From: Roseibium litorale | Lineage (GTDB): Bacteria; Pseudomonadota; Alphaproteobacteria; Rhizobiales; Stappiaceae | Direction of reading: 5' to 3' | DNA: 64,000 nucleotides | NCBI RefSeq assembly: GCF_014842915.1 | Contig: NZ_JACYXI010000003.1 | Span: forward strand, 310,001 to 374,000 | Part shown: piece by piece, positions 52,407 through 61,005 of the stretch | Layout of the letters: every line of letters starts with the position of its first letter | Numbering within the stretch: position 1 is the stretch's first letter | Program-made: the position numbers and the translations under genes | Notes under the pieces: generated by a model | What the model was told of the DNA's origin: nothing | The model's database searches: none | What the model saw: the letters and a program-made list of their open reading frames with translations, nothing else

Positions 52407-53381
52407 TCAGATCGTGGTGTTGAGGGAATAGACCATAAATGTGTAGAGGCCATAGGCAAGGCACAGCAGGGCGCCCGTGAATTTGCCGAGGCAGATCCTG
52501 CAGCGCGCAAGAGCGAGAAGCAGGACCGCGCAGCCAAGCATGACCCAGACGTCGAAGGAAATGATCTGCGCGGGCACATGCAAGGGAACAATCACGCTGG
52601 TAATGCCGATGATGGCCAGAAGATTGAAGATGTTCGAGCCGATCACATTGCCGATGGCGACGGCGCCCTGCTGACGGATCGCCGCCATGACCGAGGTCGC
52701 AAGTTCCGGAAGGGACGTGCCAAGGGCGACGACCGTCAGGCCGATGACAGCGTCGCTGACGCCCCAGGACTTGGCAATTTCCGTTGCCCCTTCAATGGTG
52801 AAATGAGCGCCAAGCGGCAGGCCAAGCAAGCCGAGCAGAATATAGAGACCGGCAAGCCACATGGCCTCCGGCACACCTTCCACTTCCTCCAGCTCGTCGT
52901 TATCGCCGCTGCAGGCCGCCTTGTCCTTGCGGTGGCGGCGGGTGGCCATCACGGAGTCGAACAGGAACACGCTCAGCAAGGTCAGAAGCACGAGGCCGGC
53001 TAGAAAACCGATCGGCGAAAAATAGCAAAGGCCGATGAAAACCACCGACACGAACACCATGAAAACCGAATTGCGGGTTGCTCCGTCTTCGCCGCAGGGC
53101 GTCGCCGCAATCAATGCCGGCATGCCGAGGACGAGTAGAACGTTGGCAATGTTGGATCCCACCACGTTACCGATTGCAAGCCCGCCGGCACCATCAAGTC
53201 CGGCACCGAGTGAAATGAACAGCTCTGGAGCAGATGTGCCGAAAGCGACAATTGTCAGGCCGATGACCAGGTTGGGAATGCCGAGACGCTTTGCGATGCC
53301 GACGGATCCTCTGACAAGGATGTCACCTGCCACGATAAGCGCGACAAGGCCGCCTGCAAGGCTAACGTATTCAAGCAGCAT
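52407..53381 (-). CDS. Calcium/sodium antiporter family protein (YrbG-like)
   Basis: Ion exchanger of 324 residues with two inverted Na_Ca_ex repeats. The alpha-repeat motifs are FGTSAPELFISLGAG near residue 47 and LGTSLPELATSVMA near 223, with NVVGSNIANVLLV and NVIGSNIFNLLAI following each. The ATG at 53381 has AGGAA upstream; an earlier start 57 codons up would add a long basic tail and is rejected. The family exchanges Na+ or H+ for Ca2+ or K+. Direction and ion are unknown. Confidence 0.92.
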   Translation of the reverse strand: MLLEYVSLAGGLVALIVAGDILVRGSVGIAKRLGIPNLVIGLTIVAFGTSAPELFISLGAGLDGAGGLAIGNVVGSNIANVLLVLGMPALIAATPCGEDGATRNSVFMVFVSVVFIGLCYFSPIGFLAGLVLLTLLSVFLFDSVMATRRHRKDKAACSGDNDELEEVEGVPEAMWLAGLYILLGLLGLPLGAHFTIEGATEIAKSWGVSDAVIGLTVVALGTSLPELATSVMAAIRQQGAVAIGNVIGSNIFNLLAIIGITSVIVPLHVPAQIISFDVWVMLGCAVLLLALARCRICLGKFTGALLCLAYGLYTFMVYSLNTTI

Positions 53382-53704
53382 TTCCTGGAAATCCGGTTTT
53401 AGGTGTGTATTCAATGTGGGGTGAAGCCCGTCTGCACACAGGTGCTTTGACGCGCCGGACTTATAGACAATAGATATGCACAGTGGAACCCATCCGCTAG
53501 AACCCCCACGCAAATTTGCAAAATGCGAGAAACTTAACGTGCTGGTAAGCACGTCAAGGAAAGACCTTATTTCGCCCCTGAATCTTCAAATTTTACGAAT
53601 TCATTGGCCACAATGGCCGCTCATAACTTTGAACGGGTGAGGATGGGGACTGCCGGGTGGCGGTCCGCATTTCATACTGGACTAGTACATCTGGAGTTAT
53701 GATC
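53382..53704. other. 323-nt spacer upstream of the porin gene
   Basis: Spacer between the divergent antiporter and porin genes. It contains a perfect hairpin (53537-53543 with 53548-53554, GGTA loop) and a GGCCA/TGGCC pair (53606-53610 with 53614-53618). The porin promoter must lie here, and the long untranslated leader may regulate porin synthesis. No known sRNA or riboswitch was recognised. Confidence 0.45.
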
Positions 53705-54367
53705 ATGAAGCGTCTCGCACTTGCAGGACTTTCCGCCGTCGCCATCACCGGCGCTGCCGCGCCTGTGTTCGCGGCCGACCTTCCGCAGCCGGCGGAACCG
53801 GCACCTTATGTCGACAACTACGCACCAGCTGCTCGTTTCGACTGGTCGGGTTTCTACGCCGGTGCCAATCTGGGCTGGGGTTTCGGCAACTTTGACAATC
53901 GCAACGCTCCCGATATCGACGCCAATGGCGTCACCGGTGGTATTCACGCCGGTTACAACATCATGCTGAACCCGAATGTTCTGGCAGGTGTGGAAGCCGA
54001 TTTCATGTTCTCTGACATGGAAGATTCGAAGTCTTTCGGCGCCAATACCATCAAGAACAGCTCTGACTGGAATTCCACGGTTCGCGGCCGCTTGGGCTAC
54101 ACCTTCGACCGGTTCCTGGTCTACGGAACCGGCGGTCTTGCCATTGCCGACCTTGAAACCAAGGTCAACGGCAGTAAGAATGACTCCACCGCAGTGGGCT
54201 GGACGGTTGGTGCCGGTGTTGAAGGCGCCATTACGCAGAACGTGACCGCTCGTCTTGAGTATGATTATCAGGACTATGGTTCGAAAAAATACTCGATCGG
54301 TGGTACCGGATACCGTACCGACTTTGACCAGAGTCTGGTTCGCGCTGGTGTGAGCTACAAGTTCTAA
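53705..54367 (+). CDS. Outer-membrane beta-barrel porin, Omp25/31-like
   Basis: Outer-membrane protein of 220 residues. Signal peptide (1-22, ending APVFAAD) precedes a short linker (PQPAEPAPYVDNY) and an eight-strand barrel domain with FDWSGFYAGANLGWGFGNF near residue 38, GGIHAGYNIMLNPNVLAGVEADF near 76 and the terminal FRAGVSYKF-type strand ending in Phe. Brucella Omp25/31 and RopB belong to the family. GGAG lies 8 nt before the ATG at 53705, which I prefer over the ATG two codons upstream. It ends before a strong terminator. Confidence 0.92.
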   Translation: MKRLALAGLSAVAITGAAAPVFAADLPQPAEPAPYVDNYAPAARFDWSGFYAGANLGWGFGNFDNRNAPDIDANGVTGGIHAGYNIMLNPNVLAGVEADFMFSDMEDSKSFGANTIKNSSDWNSTVRGRLGYTFDRFLVYGTGGLAIADLETKVNGSKNDSTAVGWTVGAGVEGAITQNVTARLEYDYQDYGSKKYSIGGTGYRTDFDQSLVRAGVSYKF

Positions 54368-54407
54368 GAGCCTGTCTTCGTGGCGGCTCTCAAGCCGATA
54401 AATTAAG

Positions 54408-54434
54408 AAAGGCCCGGGCATGTCCCGGGCCTTT
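54408..54434. terminator. Bidirectional terminator between porin and GST genes
   Basis: An 11-bp perfect stem (54408-54418 with 54424-54434) with a CATGT loop, A residues on the left and TTTT on the right, between two convergent genes. It can act for both. Confidence 0.9.
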
Positions 54435-54447
54435 TGCGTGGGTGCCG

Positions 54448-55095
54448 TTAGCGCAGCTGAGCGACAGCCGCAGGAATCGGGGCTGGATCCAGGCGGGTTT
54501 CCGCGAAGGCGGGAACCGCGGCATCGAAGCTGTCGAGCCAGGCGGTGAGATTGGGACGGCCCTCACGCCATTCGCCCGCAAAGCGCAGATCGAGATATCC
54601 CAGCGCACAGGCAAGTGCGATCGAACCCGCATCCGCGTCTGCCGCGGATGTCAGGGGGGGCGGTGTGTTTCCCTCCAGCCAGTCCAGGCCGCGGGTCACC
54701 TTGGCCTGCTGGTAGGCCAGCCAGTCCGGGAACCGGAATTCTTCGGGCTTGAAGCGCTTCTCATAGACCTGGAGAATGGACGCGTCGACGATACCGTCAG
54801 AAAGCGCCTGAAGACGCAGGACCGGGAAACGGGCTTCCCCCTCGGGCAGCAGGCGGTTGCCGCCCGCCATGAAATCCAGATATTCGGTGATGACGCGGCT
54901 GTCATAGAGCACGCTGCCGTCATCCAGAACGAGAGCTGGTATCTTTCCAAGCGGGTTCTGGCCGCGCAGGCTGTCTTCAGGGTTGGCGGTATCTGCCACC
55001 TCGATGGTGATCTTGTCCATCAGATCCAGCAGCTTTGCGGCAATCTTGATCTTCCTGCCGAACGGAGACGGTGGGGAAGAGCGAAGCACAGGCAT
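54448..55095 (-). CDS. Glutathione S-transferase family protein
   Basis: GST-fold protein of 215 residues: thioredoxin-like N-terminal domain (about 1-80, starting MPVLRSSPPSPFGRKIKIAA, with the glutathione-binding LYDSRVITEYLD near 60) and all-helical C-terminal domain. The family conjugates or reduces electrophiles or acts as a disulfide reductase. The first Ser/Cys position (RSSPPSP) has Ser as catalytic candidate. It converges with the porin gene. Substrate unknown. Confidence 0.9.
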   Translation of the reverse strand: MPVLRSSPPSPFGRKIKIAAKLLDLMDKITIEVADTANPEDSLRGQNPLGKIPALVLDDGSVLYDSRVITEYLDFMAGGNRLLPEGEARFPVLRLQALSDGIVDASILQVYEKRFKPEEFRFPDWLAYQQAKVTRGLDWLEGNTPPPLTSAADADAGSIALACALGYLDLRFAGEWREGRPNLTAWLDSFDAAVPAFAETRLDPAPIPAAVAQLR

Positions 55096-55157
55096 TGGTT
55101 TGTCCTTTCAAGGGCTCCGGCGTGCTGGAGCGGGCAGTGAGACGGTCATTCTTCCGG

Positions 55158-55823
55158 TCAGCGTACCGGGGGCGGGATTTTGATCCGGGTTGCTCGGCAG
55201 CCGGCGCGGTCAACTGCTTTGCAGCTTCGGAACTTCAAATCCCGGGTGAAGCAGATGCGGACTTCGTCGATCTCTCCCCGCGAACAGGTGACCGCCATCG
55301 CGGCATCGTTCAGGCCAGGGTTTGCAAGGCGGAAGGCCTTCTCGACGGTTTCCGGGGCGGCCAGATAGGTCTTGTTCGTGTTCTTCAAGGCTGGCGGAAT
55401 GCGGATCTTCTCGAAAGCGGCCCTAAGGGTTTCCAGATACTCACCTGCGGAAAGGCCCGAGCAGGTTCCGTGCTTGCGCCATTCGTGATTGATCAGACCG
55501 CGGCTGGGCATGATATCGAGCACGGACTCCACCTGAGCCCGGGTTGGACCCGACATGTCCGTACGGCAGAAGTCCGGCCAGCCGCGCTCATATTGCGGCC
55601 ACAGGCCGTGGACAATGAAGCCGAAGGGCTTGGCCGCCCGGCATTGTGTTGGATCCGCATCACGTCCCTTCGCCGCGCAATAACTGGGGGACCAGGAAAG
55701 CGAAAGAACATAATAGTCGAAGTCGCCAGCCCGGTCCTCGGCCCGCGCGAGCGCGTGGCCCCAAACCAGCGCCGCAGTGAGAGACAGGATTGCTGCAGGT
55801 CTACGGAGAAAGCGCGCGAACAT
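55158..55823 (-). CDS. Secreted ribonuclease T2 family protein
   Basis: Periplasmic or secreted RNase of 221 residues that cleaves RNA through a 2',3'-cyclic phosphate. After a signal peptide (about 1-28), the two catalytic segments are HGLWPQYERGWPDFC near residue 72 and NHEWRKHGTCSG near 112, both with the catalytic His. Six or more Cys allow disulfides. The family is widespread but the periplasmic role in bacteria is poorly known. It starts 21 nt after a small secreted-protein gene on the same strand. Confidence 0.94.
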   Translation of the reverse strand: MFARFLRRPAAILSLTAALVWGHALARAEDRAGDFDYYVLSLSWSPSYCAAKGRDADPTQCRAAKPFGFIVHGLWPQYERGWPDFCRTDMSGPTRAQVESVLDIMPSRGLINHEWRKHGTCSGLSAGEYLETLRAAFEKIRIPPALKNTNKTYLAAPETVEKAFRLANPGLNDAAMAVTCSRGEIDEVRICFTRDLKFRSCKAVDRAGCRATRIKIPPPVR

Positions 55824-55844
55824 TCGGAAAAGACCCGTCAGATG

Positions 55845-56285
55845 TCAGCGTGGGCGGACAGTGCTGCAGCTCGCACCATAGACGCGCCACTTGTCGAAGG
55901 GGGCAAAGCAGGCTTCCACGTTCCAGCTCAAGCCGACAAAACCCGCATGCTCGACCAGCTTGTAATAGACCGTGTGCTGGCTGCCGTCGGTCAGCCGGGC
56001 AAGGCCTGTGCAGTAGCGGCGCTCAAGCGGACTGATTCCGTTGGTGTGGTTGGCAAGCTCCCGGATGTTCTCAAGGCCCATAACCGTGTGAAGCGTTCCG
56101 GAATAATGGGCTTCCCGGGCAAGACTCCCGCCGACGGCGGCCTGAACGGAGGCGGCTTCACACGCAGGCAACCGGCTTGACTGGGCCGGGCCATAATAGG
56201 GCGCATCCGCGGCCCTGGCTCCGGAGAGAGGCACCAGCGCTCCCATCGCGAGGGCGGCAGCAAGCAGGGTTCTGAACTTCTTCAC
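55845..56285 (-). CDS. Small secreted Cys protein upstream of RNase T2
   Basis: Exported protein of 146 residues: signal peptide (1-25, ending SGARAAD) and a compact mature domain with four Cys (in LPACEAA, RRYCTGL, VEACFAP and GASCST), probably two disulfides. Segments RYCTGLARLTDGSQHTVYYKL near residue 90 and GLSWNVEACF near 120 resemble a secreted family common in Hyphomicrobiales that has no assigned function. GTG start with GGAGA upstream. It directly precedes the RNase T2 gene and may act with it; no catalytic signature of its own is evident. Confidence 0.75.
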   Translation of the reverse strand: MKKFRTLLAAALAMGALVPLSGARAADAPYYGPAQSSRLPACEAASVQAAVGGSLAREAHYSGTLHTVMGLENIRELANHTNGISPLERRYCTGLARLTDGSQHTVYYKLVEHAGFVGLSWNVEACFAPFDKWRVYGASCSTVRPR

Positions 56286-56367
56286 GGGGCAGATCTCCAG
56301 CCTTCTAAGCAGAAACGACGATGGGGGAGGCGAAGGGCAAGGTCAAGCCATGGAATGGAACAGGCCG

Positions 56368-57216
56368 TCATTCCGGGATGATCTGCTTCACCTTCCAGTT
56401 CGCATCCGCGCCTTCTCTTAGCGTCTCGGTAAGCCAGGGCAGAGCCGCCTCCATCTCTCCGGCCAGTGTGAAGGGCGGGTTGATGATCGTCATGCCAGAA
56501 CCCAGCATCGGCGTATCCGGTCCGCTGCGCCCGGTATTGAGCTCCAAGGCCAGAACATCGCGAACGCCTGCATCTTCCAGTGCAGCATGAAAGGCGGCTA
56601 GACCCCAGCGGTCCTTCAACGGATACCAGATGGCAAACACGCCGGAGGACCAGCGCTTCCAGGCCTTGACGACGGCCTTTGCCATTCGGCTGAACTCATC
56701 CGTTACCTCGAAGGCCGGGTCGATGATCGCAAGGCCGCGCTTTTCTTTCGGCGGAACAAAGCTGCCCATGGCAAGCCAGGCGTCCAGATGGATGGTCTTG
56801 ACCTGATGGTCACCAGCAAAAAGATCCGCCAGTGTCTGGAAGTCCTTGGGATGAAGTTCGGTCAGGGTCAGCCGGTCCACCGGACGCATCAGTTTGCGGG
56901 CCAGCATGGGAGAGCCCGGATAGGCGGTCAGCTGATCAGGGCTGTTGACGCTTCGAACCACATCAAGCCAGGGCTTGAGAATTTCAGCAATATCCGCAGG
57001 GGGCTCGGAAGCCAGAACCTTGCCGATCCCTTTCTGCCACTCTCCCGTCTTCTGAGTTTCCTCGGAGGTCAGGTCGTACGTGCCAATGCCCGCATGCGTA
57101 TCGATGATGCGGAACGGGCGGTCCTTGCGCTGAAGATAGACAATCAGGCGTGCGAGAACGGCGTGCTTCAGCACATCCCCAATGTTTCCAGCATGATAGG
57201 CGTGGCGATAGTTCAC
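56368..57216 (-). CDS. rlmJ: 23S rRNA (adenine(2030)-N6)-methyltransferase RlmJ
   Basis: SAM-dependent methyltransferase of 282 residues. The start MNYRHAYHAGNIGDVLKHAVL is the RlmJ signature; ALAIIDPAFEVTDEFSRMAKA near residue 133 contains the DPPF-type catalytic motif as DPAF, and GSGMTIINPPFTL near 241 is a second motif. RlmJ methylates A2030 of 23S rRNA in E. coli. The start codon is GTG at 57216, 5 nt after the GNAT stop, so the two are probably co-transcribed. Confidence 0.94.
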   Translation of the reverse strand: MNYRHAYHAGNIGDVLKHAVLARLIVYLQRKDRPFRIIDTHAGIGTYDLTSEETQKTGEWQKGIGKVLASEPPADIAEILKPWLDVVRSVNSPDQLTAYPGSPMLARKLMRPVDRLTLTELHPKDFQTLADLFAGDHQVKTIHLDAWLAMGSFVPPKEKRGLAIIDPAFEVTDEFSRMAKAVVKAWKRWSSGVFAIWYPLKDRWGLAAFHAALEDAGVRDVLALELNTGRSGPDTPMLGSGMTIINPPFTLAGEMEAALPWLTETLREGADANWKVKQIIPE

Positions 57217-57221
57217 TTGAT

Positions 57222-57746
57222 TTATATCTCTTTCATTGCCGCGTCGTGCTGAAGAAAAACCACGGCCATGTCACCATAGTCCGCCGTGCCGATCTCGCGG
57301 AATCCAATCCGTGCATGAAACCGGCGGGAGCCGGGGTTATCAGGGCGGGTGTTGACCTCGCACACGACAGGGCCGTCTTCGGGGGTAAGTGCCGCTATGA
57401 CGCTTTGGTAGAGGCTTTCGCCGATCCCCTGGTTGCGGGCCCCAGGAGCCAGGCAGATGCGATCAACATAGGCGAACCTGTCGAGCTGCCCGCTGAGCCA
57501 TCGGTAGTTCCGGCTCGCATAGCTGGTTCCTTCTGGCAAGCAGAGGAGGAAGCCCAGCGGTTTGCCATCCCGCTCAGCGGTCAGACTGTGGCTCGCCATG
57601 GCAATCAGGTCCCGCAACTTGGCCAAAGTCAGTTCACCGACGGCTGGCACCGCGGCGTTGTTCATCACCAGAAGAGCGTCCAGATCAGATGTCTGAATGG
57701 GTCTGATGATCACCTGAGCACTGCCGGCGGGGGCTGGTGAAGACAT
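57222..57746 (-). CDS. GNAT family N-acetyltransferase
   Basis: Predicted acetyltransferase of 174 residues. The acetyl-CoA motif ARNQGIGESLYQSVIAAL lies near residue 105; HARIGFREIG and DYGDMAVVFLQHD form the terminal strands. The ATG at 57746 (AAGGA 7 nt upstream) is preferred to a start 26 codons earlier. It is directly upstream of rlmJ. Substrate unknown; family members acetylate amines, amino acids or proteins. Confidence 0.87.
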   Translation of the reverse strand: MSSPAPAGSAQVIIRPIQTSDLDALLVMNNAAVPAVGELTLAKLRDLIAMASHSLTAERDGKPLGFLLCLPEGTSYASRNYRWLSGQLDRFAYVDRICLAPGARNQGIGESLYQSVIAALTPEDGPVVCEVNTRPDNPGSRRFHARIGFREIGTADYGDMAVVFLQHDAAMKEI

Positions 57747-57950
57747 GGGGATCCTTAATCTGGACAGTCTGGCGAAGGCCGATTTCTTTCCGCGCCTCTT
57801 CTCACATCTCAAGAATGGGCGCAATCAGCTGTTTGTTCGAGAAAACGGGTTCGGGATGGGCAATTAGGGCTGGGCGGACTGGCGATAGTCCCGCAATCTA
57901 CCCGCATGCCGTTTATGGAGCCAAATCCTAGTAAACCCGGCAATGAAAAA

Positions 57951-57974
57951 GCGGCGGTTCGTGCGAACCGCCGC
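57951..57974 (-). terminator. Terminator of the cold-shock protein gene
   Basis: A very stable GC stem (57951-57960 with 57965-57974, 10 bp) with a short GTGC loop; on the minus strand it is followed by TTTTTC. It lies 32 nt after the stop codon of the Gly-rich cold-shock protein. Confidence 0.88.
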
Positions 57975-58006
57975 CCGTTTTAAAGCTTTGAAGCTTTAGG
58001 TCCCGC

Positions 58007-58813
58007 TCAGTCTTCGCTGCCGAAATCGGCTTCAGGCGCATCGCCGCCTTCTGCGATTTCCTGCAGGTTGACAGCCTTCGGACCCTTGCCACGACGATCC
58101 GGCTCGGTCTCGAAAGAGATGCGCTGACCGCTGTCGAGAGTGGTCAGGCCGGAACGTTCCACCGCGGAGATGTGAACGAAGACATCGGCTTCGCCGTTGT
58201 CCGGAGTGATGAAGCCGAAGCCCTTGTCGGACTTGAAGAACTTTACCACGCCATCCTGACGAGGTCCGCGTTCGACCGGAGTGTCGAATTCCGGACGCGG
58301 ACGACGCGGACGGAAACCGCCTTCGCCGCCTTCGCCGCCTTCGCGGTTTCCGCCGCCGAAGCTGCGTCCACCGCCGTAGCCACCACCACCTTCACGGTTG
58401 CCGCCGCCAAAGCCGCCGCCGCTACGGCCGCCGCCATAACCGCCGCCACCTTCACGGTTGCCACCGCCATAGCCGCCGCCGCTGCGGCCGCCGCCGTAAC
58501 CGCCACCGCCTTCACGGTTGCCGCCGCCATAGCCGCCGCCGCCTTCGCGGTTGCCGCCACCGTAACCACCGTCACGGCCGCCGCCGTAACCGCCACCTTC
58601 ACGCCGGCCGCCACCATAACCGCCGCCGCTATCGCGTCCGCCGGCAAAGCCACCGCCGTCACGGCCGCTGCCGTAGCCGCCATCGCGCCCACCGCCGTAA
58701 CCGCCACCAAAATCGCCGCCGCCAAACTCGCTGCCGAAGTCCTGCGGACCGCCAAACTCGCGCTTGCCGCCGCGACGTCCACGCGACCGCCGGTCCGAAT
58801 CGCCATCGTGCAT
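58007..58813 (-). CDS. Gly-rich RGG/GYGG protein with C-terminal cold-shock domain
   Basis: RNA/DNA-binding protein of 268 residues. Residues 1-30 are basic/acidic mixed, 31-166 are an almost pure Gly/Tyr/Arg/Asn/Glu repeat in steps of ten ([10 protein letters not shown]-like units), and 187-253 are a cold-shock domain with RNP1 KGFGFI and RNP2 VFVHI. Cold-shock proteins melt RNA structure; Gly-rich RGG arms bind RNA and can phase separate. The C-terminal end is acidic. The layout, low-complexity arm first, differs from plant CSP-GRP proteins, in which the CSD leads. ATG at 58813. Confidence 0.92.
   Translation of the reverse strand: MHDGDSDRRSRGRRGGKREFGGPQDFGSEFGGGDFGGGYGGGRDGGYGSGRDGGGFAGGRDSGGGYGGGRREGGGYGGGRDGGYGGGNREGGGGYGGGNREGGGGYGGGRSGGGYGGGNREGGGGYGGGRSGGGFGGGNREGGGGYGGGRSFGGGNREGGEGGEGGFRPRRPRPEFDTPVERGPRQDGVVKFFKSDKGFGFITPDNGEADVFVHISAVERSGLTTLDSGQRISFETEPDRRGKGPKAVNLQEIAEGGDAPEADFGSED
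58310..58723 (-). repeat. In-frame 30/60-nt tandem repeat coding the Gly-rich arm
   Basis: The DNA for residues 31-168 of the cold-shock fusion repeats with 30-nt periodicity and a better match at 60 nt (units alternating NRE and RSG). The third-base differences show it is not very recent, but slippage could change copy number between strains. Confidence 0.85.
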
Positions 58814-59033
58814 TACTTATTCACCTTAACTTCGTGCCTACCGCTAAAGGCACTTAACCCATTAAAATTGCTCGAATTTTTTTACGAGCTGTTCCATGCG
58901 GAGCGCATGGCCTGCGTCCGCTACCACTTACGGGATTGGGTTGAAACAAGGATGCCGCATCCCCATCCAGTCCGCTGCACTCTCATCATAAGGCTGTGTG
59001 CGGGAAAATCGCAAGTGAATCCTTGGGGGAATG

Positions 59034-60125
59034 CTATTTGGGTGACGTTGGGGCAGGCCACAGAAGCGGCCAGTCATGCAACGGTGTTTCCGTTCCGTCA
59101 CACGTCATCCGGGAGGCTTCTGCAATCAGTGCGAAGGTCGAGCCTGTCCAGCGCCACCGGTTCCAGGTGCCACAATCGCCGATTCCGGAACCTTTATAGA
59201 GACCGTCGAGTTCAAGGGTTCCTGGGATCCATCTGGCATTGTAGATAATGTCGGATGCAATCGGTCCCAGCTCGGACAGGTGGGCCATTTGCAGTTGCCG
59301 GGCCTTGCCATCCGCGTAGGCGAGGACTGTCACATAAGCGGTGTTATAGGCCGTCGGGGAGCCGCAAGGCAGCAAATAGAGTGTGGTCTTGTCCGGTAAT
59401 GGGGCCGCAATTGCATCGAGACCTGCAAAAATTGCGGGGTCGATCGAGGAACAGGTCCGGCTATGGTCCCAGGCCTGACGCACCGCCGGGGGGAGCGTTT
59501 CCGGCACCAGAACGGGTATGGCATGGGGCGCATCCTGGGGCATGTCATCACCAGAAACCGCGAGTGCTGTTTGGCTGCCAGACCGTTGCTGGCGCTGATC
59601 CATCCAGGCGAAAGCCTGCCGCAGTCCCTTGAGCGGGATTGTAATGTCCGCGGAGGCTCCATTGAGCGGCAAGGAAATCGTCAGCTGGTTGCCTGCGCGC
59701 ATGGCATCAAGCAAAGCCATTGTGGTTGGCCCCGTCGGATACCAGAACCCTTCTCCGCCAATCGGCCGGAAACCGGTGGGGGACACGACCGAGCTTTGAG
59801 TTTCCCTGAGTTCTGCAACCGTGAAGGTCTCGACTTCGCGCCCATCAATGCTGAGGTTGACTGAACCTTCGCCGGCAAGAGGACTGTTGGCCGTGATGCG
59901 GACCAGAGGGGCCGCGCCTGCCTGCCAGTCCCGGACAATGCGGATGTCGACCCAGGCCGATTGCCCCCGCACCAGCGAGGATGTCAGGCACAAACCAGTG
60001 TTGCCGCAATCGACAGACCACTTGCCCCAGGACGGCATTGTACGGTCGCTGTCCGCCAAGGCGCCACTGGCCTGGAAAACGGAAAGCGTTGCCGCGAGTG
60101 CGATCCGGATAAGGGGCTGCATCAT
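59034..60125 (-). CDS. Secreted DUF1176 family protein
   Basis: Exported protein of 363 residues with a signal peptide (about 1-24, MMQPLIRIALAATLSVFQAS then GALA). Mature part resembles DUF1176: WGKWSVDCGNTGLCLTSSL near residue 31, RQLQMAHLSELGP near 282, then IIYNARWIPGTLELDGLYKG and IGDCGTWNRWRWTG near the C-terminus, with paired Cys. The function is unknown; it may be a periplasmic stress protein. The double ATG (60125/60122) leaves a one-residue uncertainty. It is divergent to the MBL gene. Confidence 0.82.
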   Translation of the reverse strand: MMQPLIRIALAATLSVFQASGALADSDRTMPSWGKWSVDCGNTGLCLTSSLVRGQSAWVDIRIVRDWQAGAAPLVRITANSPLAGEGSVNLSIDGREVETFTVAELRETQSSVVSPTGFRPIGGEGFWYPTGPTTMALLDAMRAGNQLTISLPLNGASADITIPLKGLRQAFAWMDQRQQRSGSQTALAVSGDDMPQDAPHAIPVLVPETLPPAVRQAWDHSRTCSSIDPAIFAGLDAIAAPLPDKTTLYLLPCGSPTAYNTAYVTVLAYADGKARQLQMAHLSELGPIASDIIYNARWIPGTLELDGLYKGSGIGDCGTWNRWRWTGSTFALIAEASRMTCDGTETPLHDWPLLWPAPTSPK

Positions 60126-60284
60126 GGTTCGGGTATCCAAATCAGCCCGCTGGCTATCCAGCAGGCTTATCTTCTTGTACGAAAAGCAGAACCGAAGGTG
60201 AAGCGCTCCGGAAGCGATAAACGCTCCCGGATGCCTACTTTGCCCAGCAATTGTCACTTCCCCTTATGCGGGGGCTACGGGAGC

Positions 60285-60965
60285 ATGTCCTTGTCGCAGT
60301 CCACTACGGGTTCTAACGCAGCTGAACTTCCCCCCATTCAGATTCTGATCATTCCGGTTACGCCGTTTCAGCAGAACTGCTCTCTGGTCTGGAATCCCTC
60401 GACCATGAAGGGCGTTGTGGTTGATCCGGGGGGAGACGTGCCTGAAATCATGGGGGCGATCAGACAGCATGGGGTGGAGGTGGAGAAGATCGTCCTGACC
60501 CATGGCCACATTGACCATGTCGGGGGTGCCGCGGATCTTGCCGCTCAGCTAAAGGTGCCGGTTGAGGGGCCGCATGAAGCAGACCGGCCGCTGATCAAGC
60601 GGGCTGCGGATCAGGCGCGGCAGTTTGGCCTGCCGCCGGTCGAACCGGTGGAGCCGGACCGCTGGCTGGTCGACGGAGATGTCATGGAAATGGCGGGTCG
60701 CACGTTTGATGTCCTGCACTGCCCTGGTCATGCTCCGGGCCACGTGGTGTTCTTCGACAAAGAGCTTCGCCTGGCGATCTCGGGCGATGTGCTGTTCGCC
60801 GGATCTGTTGGACGGACGGACCTGCCAGGCGGTGATCACGCGACGCTGATCAACTCCATCAAGACCAAACTCTATCCCTTGGGCGACGACGTCACGTTTC
60901 TGCCTGGCCATGGGCAGGCGTCGACCATTGGTCAGGAGCGGGCAACCAATCCCTTCCTGAAGTGA
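60285..60965 (+). CDS. MBL-fold metallo-hydrolase, glyoxalase II-like
   Basis: Metallo-beta-lactamase fold enzyme of 226 residues. Metal ligands: THGHIDHVGGA near residue 65, CPGHAPGHVVF near 146, and SGDVLFAGSVGRTDLPGGDH near 167, with the final GHG (LPGHGQAST) near 210. The family includes glyoxalase II and YcbL, which split S-lactoylglutathione, and other thioesters. A weak ribosome site precedes ATG at 60285. It converges with the DUF1402 gene. Confidence 0.92.
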   Translation: MSLSQSTTGSNAAELPPIQILIIPVTPFQQNCSLVWNPSTMKGVVVDPGGDVPEIMGAIRQHGVEVEKIVLTHGHIDHVGGAADLAAQLKVPVEGPHEADRPLIKRAADQARQFGLPPVEPVEPDRWLVDGDVMEMAGRTFDVLHCPGHAPGHVVFFDKELRLAISGDVLFAGSVGRTDLPGGDHATLINSIKTKLYPLGDDVTFLPGHGQASTIGQERATNPFLK

Positions 60966-61005
60966 GAGCTAGCAGAATTTGTCAAAAGACCGGGCGAGCG
61001 TCCGG

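Noticed and set aside
58310-58723. Regular repeats that might look like a CRISPR array
   Set aside because: The repeats are in frame, code for Gly-rich peptides and have no distinct spacers.
58172-59248. 358-codon frame opposite the Gly-rich cold-shock gene
   Set aside because: The product is an Ala/Thr/Val repeat created by reading the Gly-rich repeat backwards.
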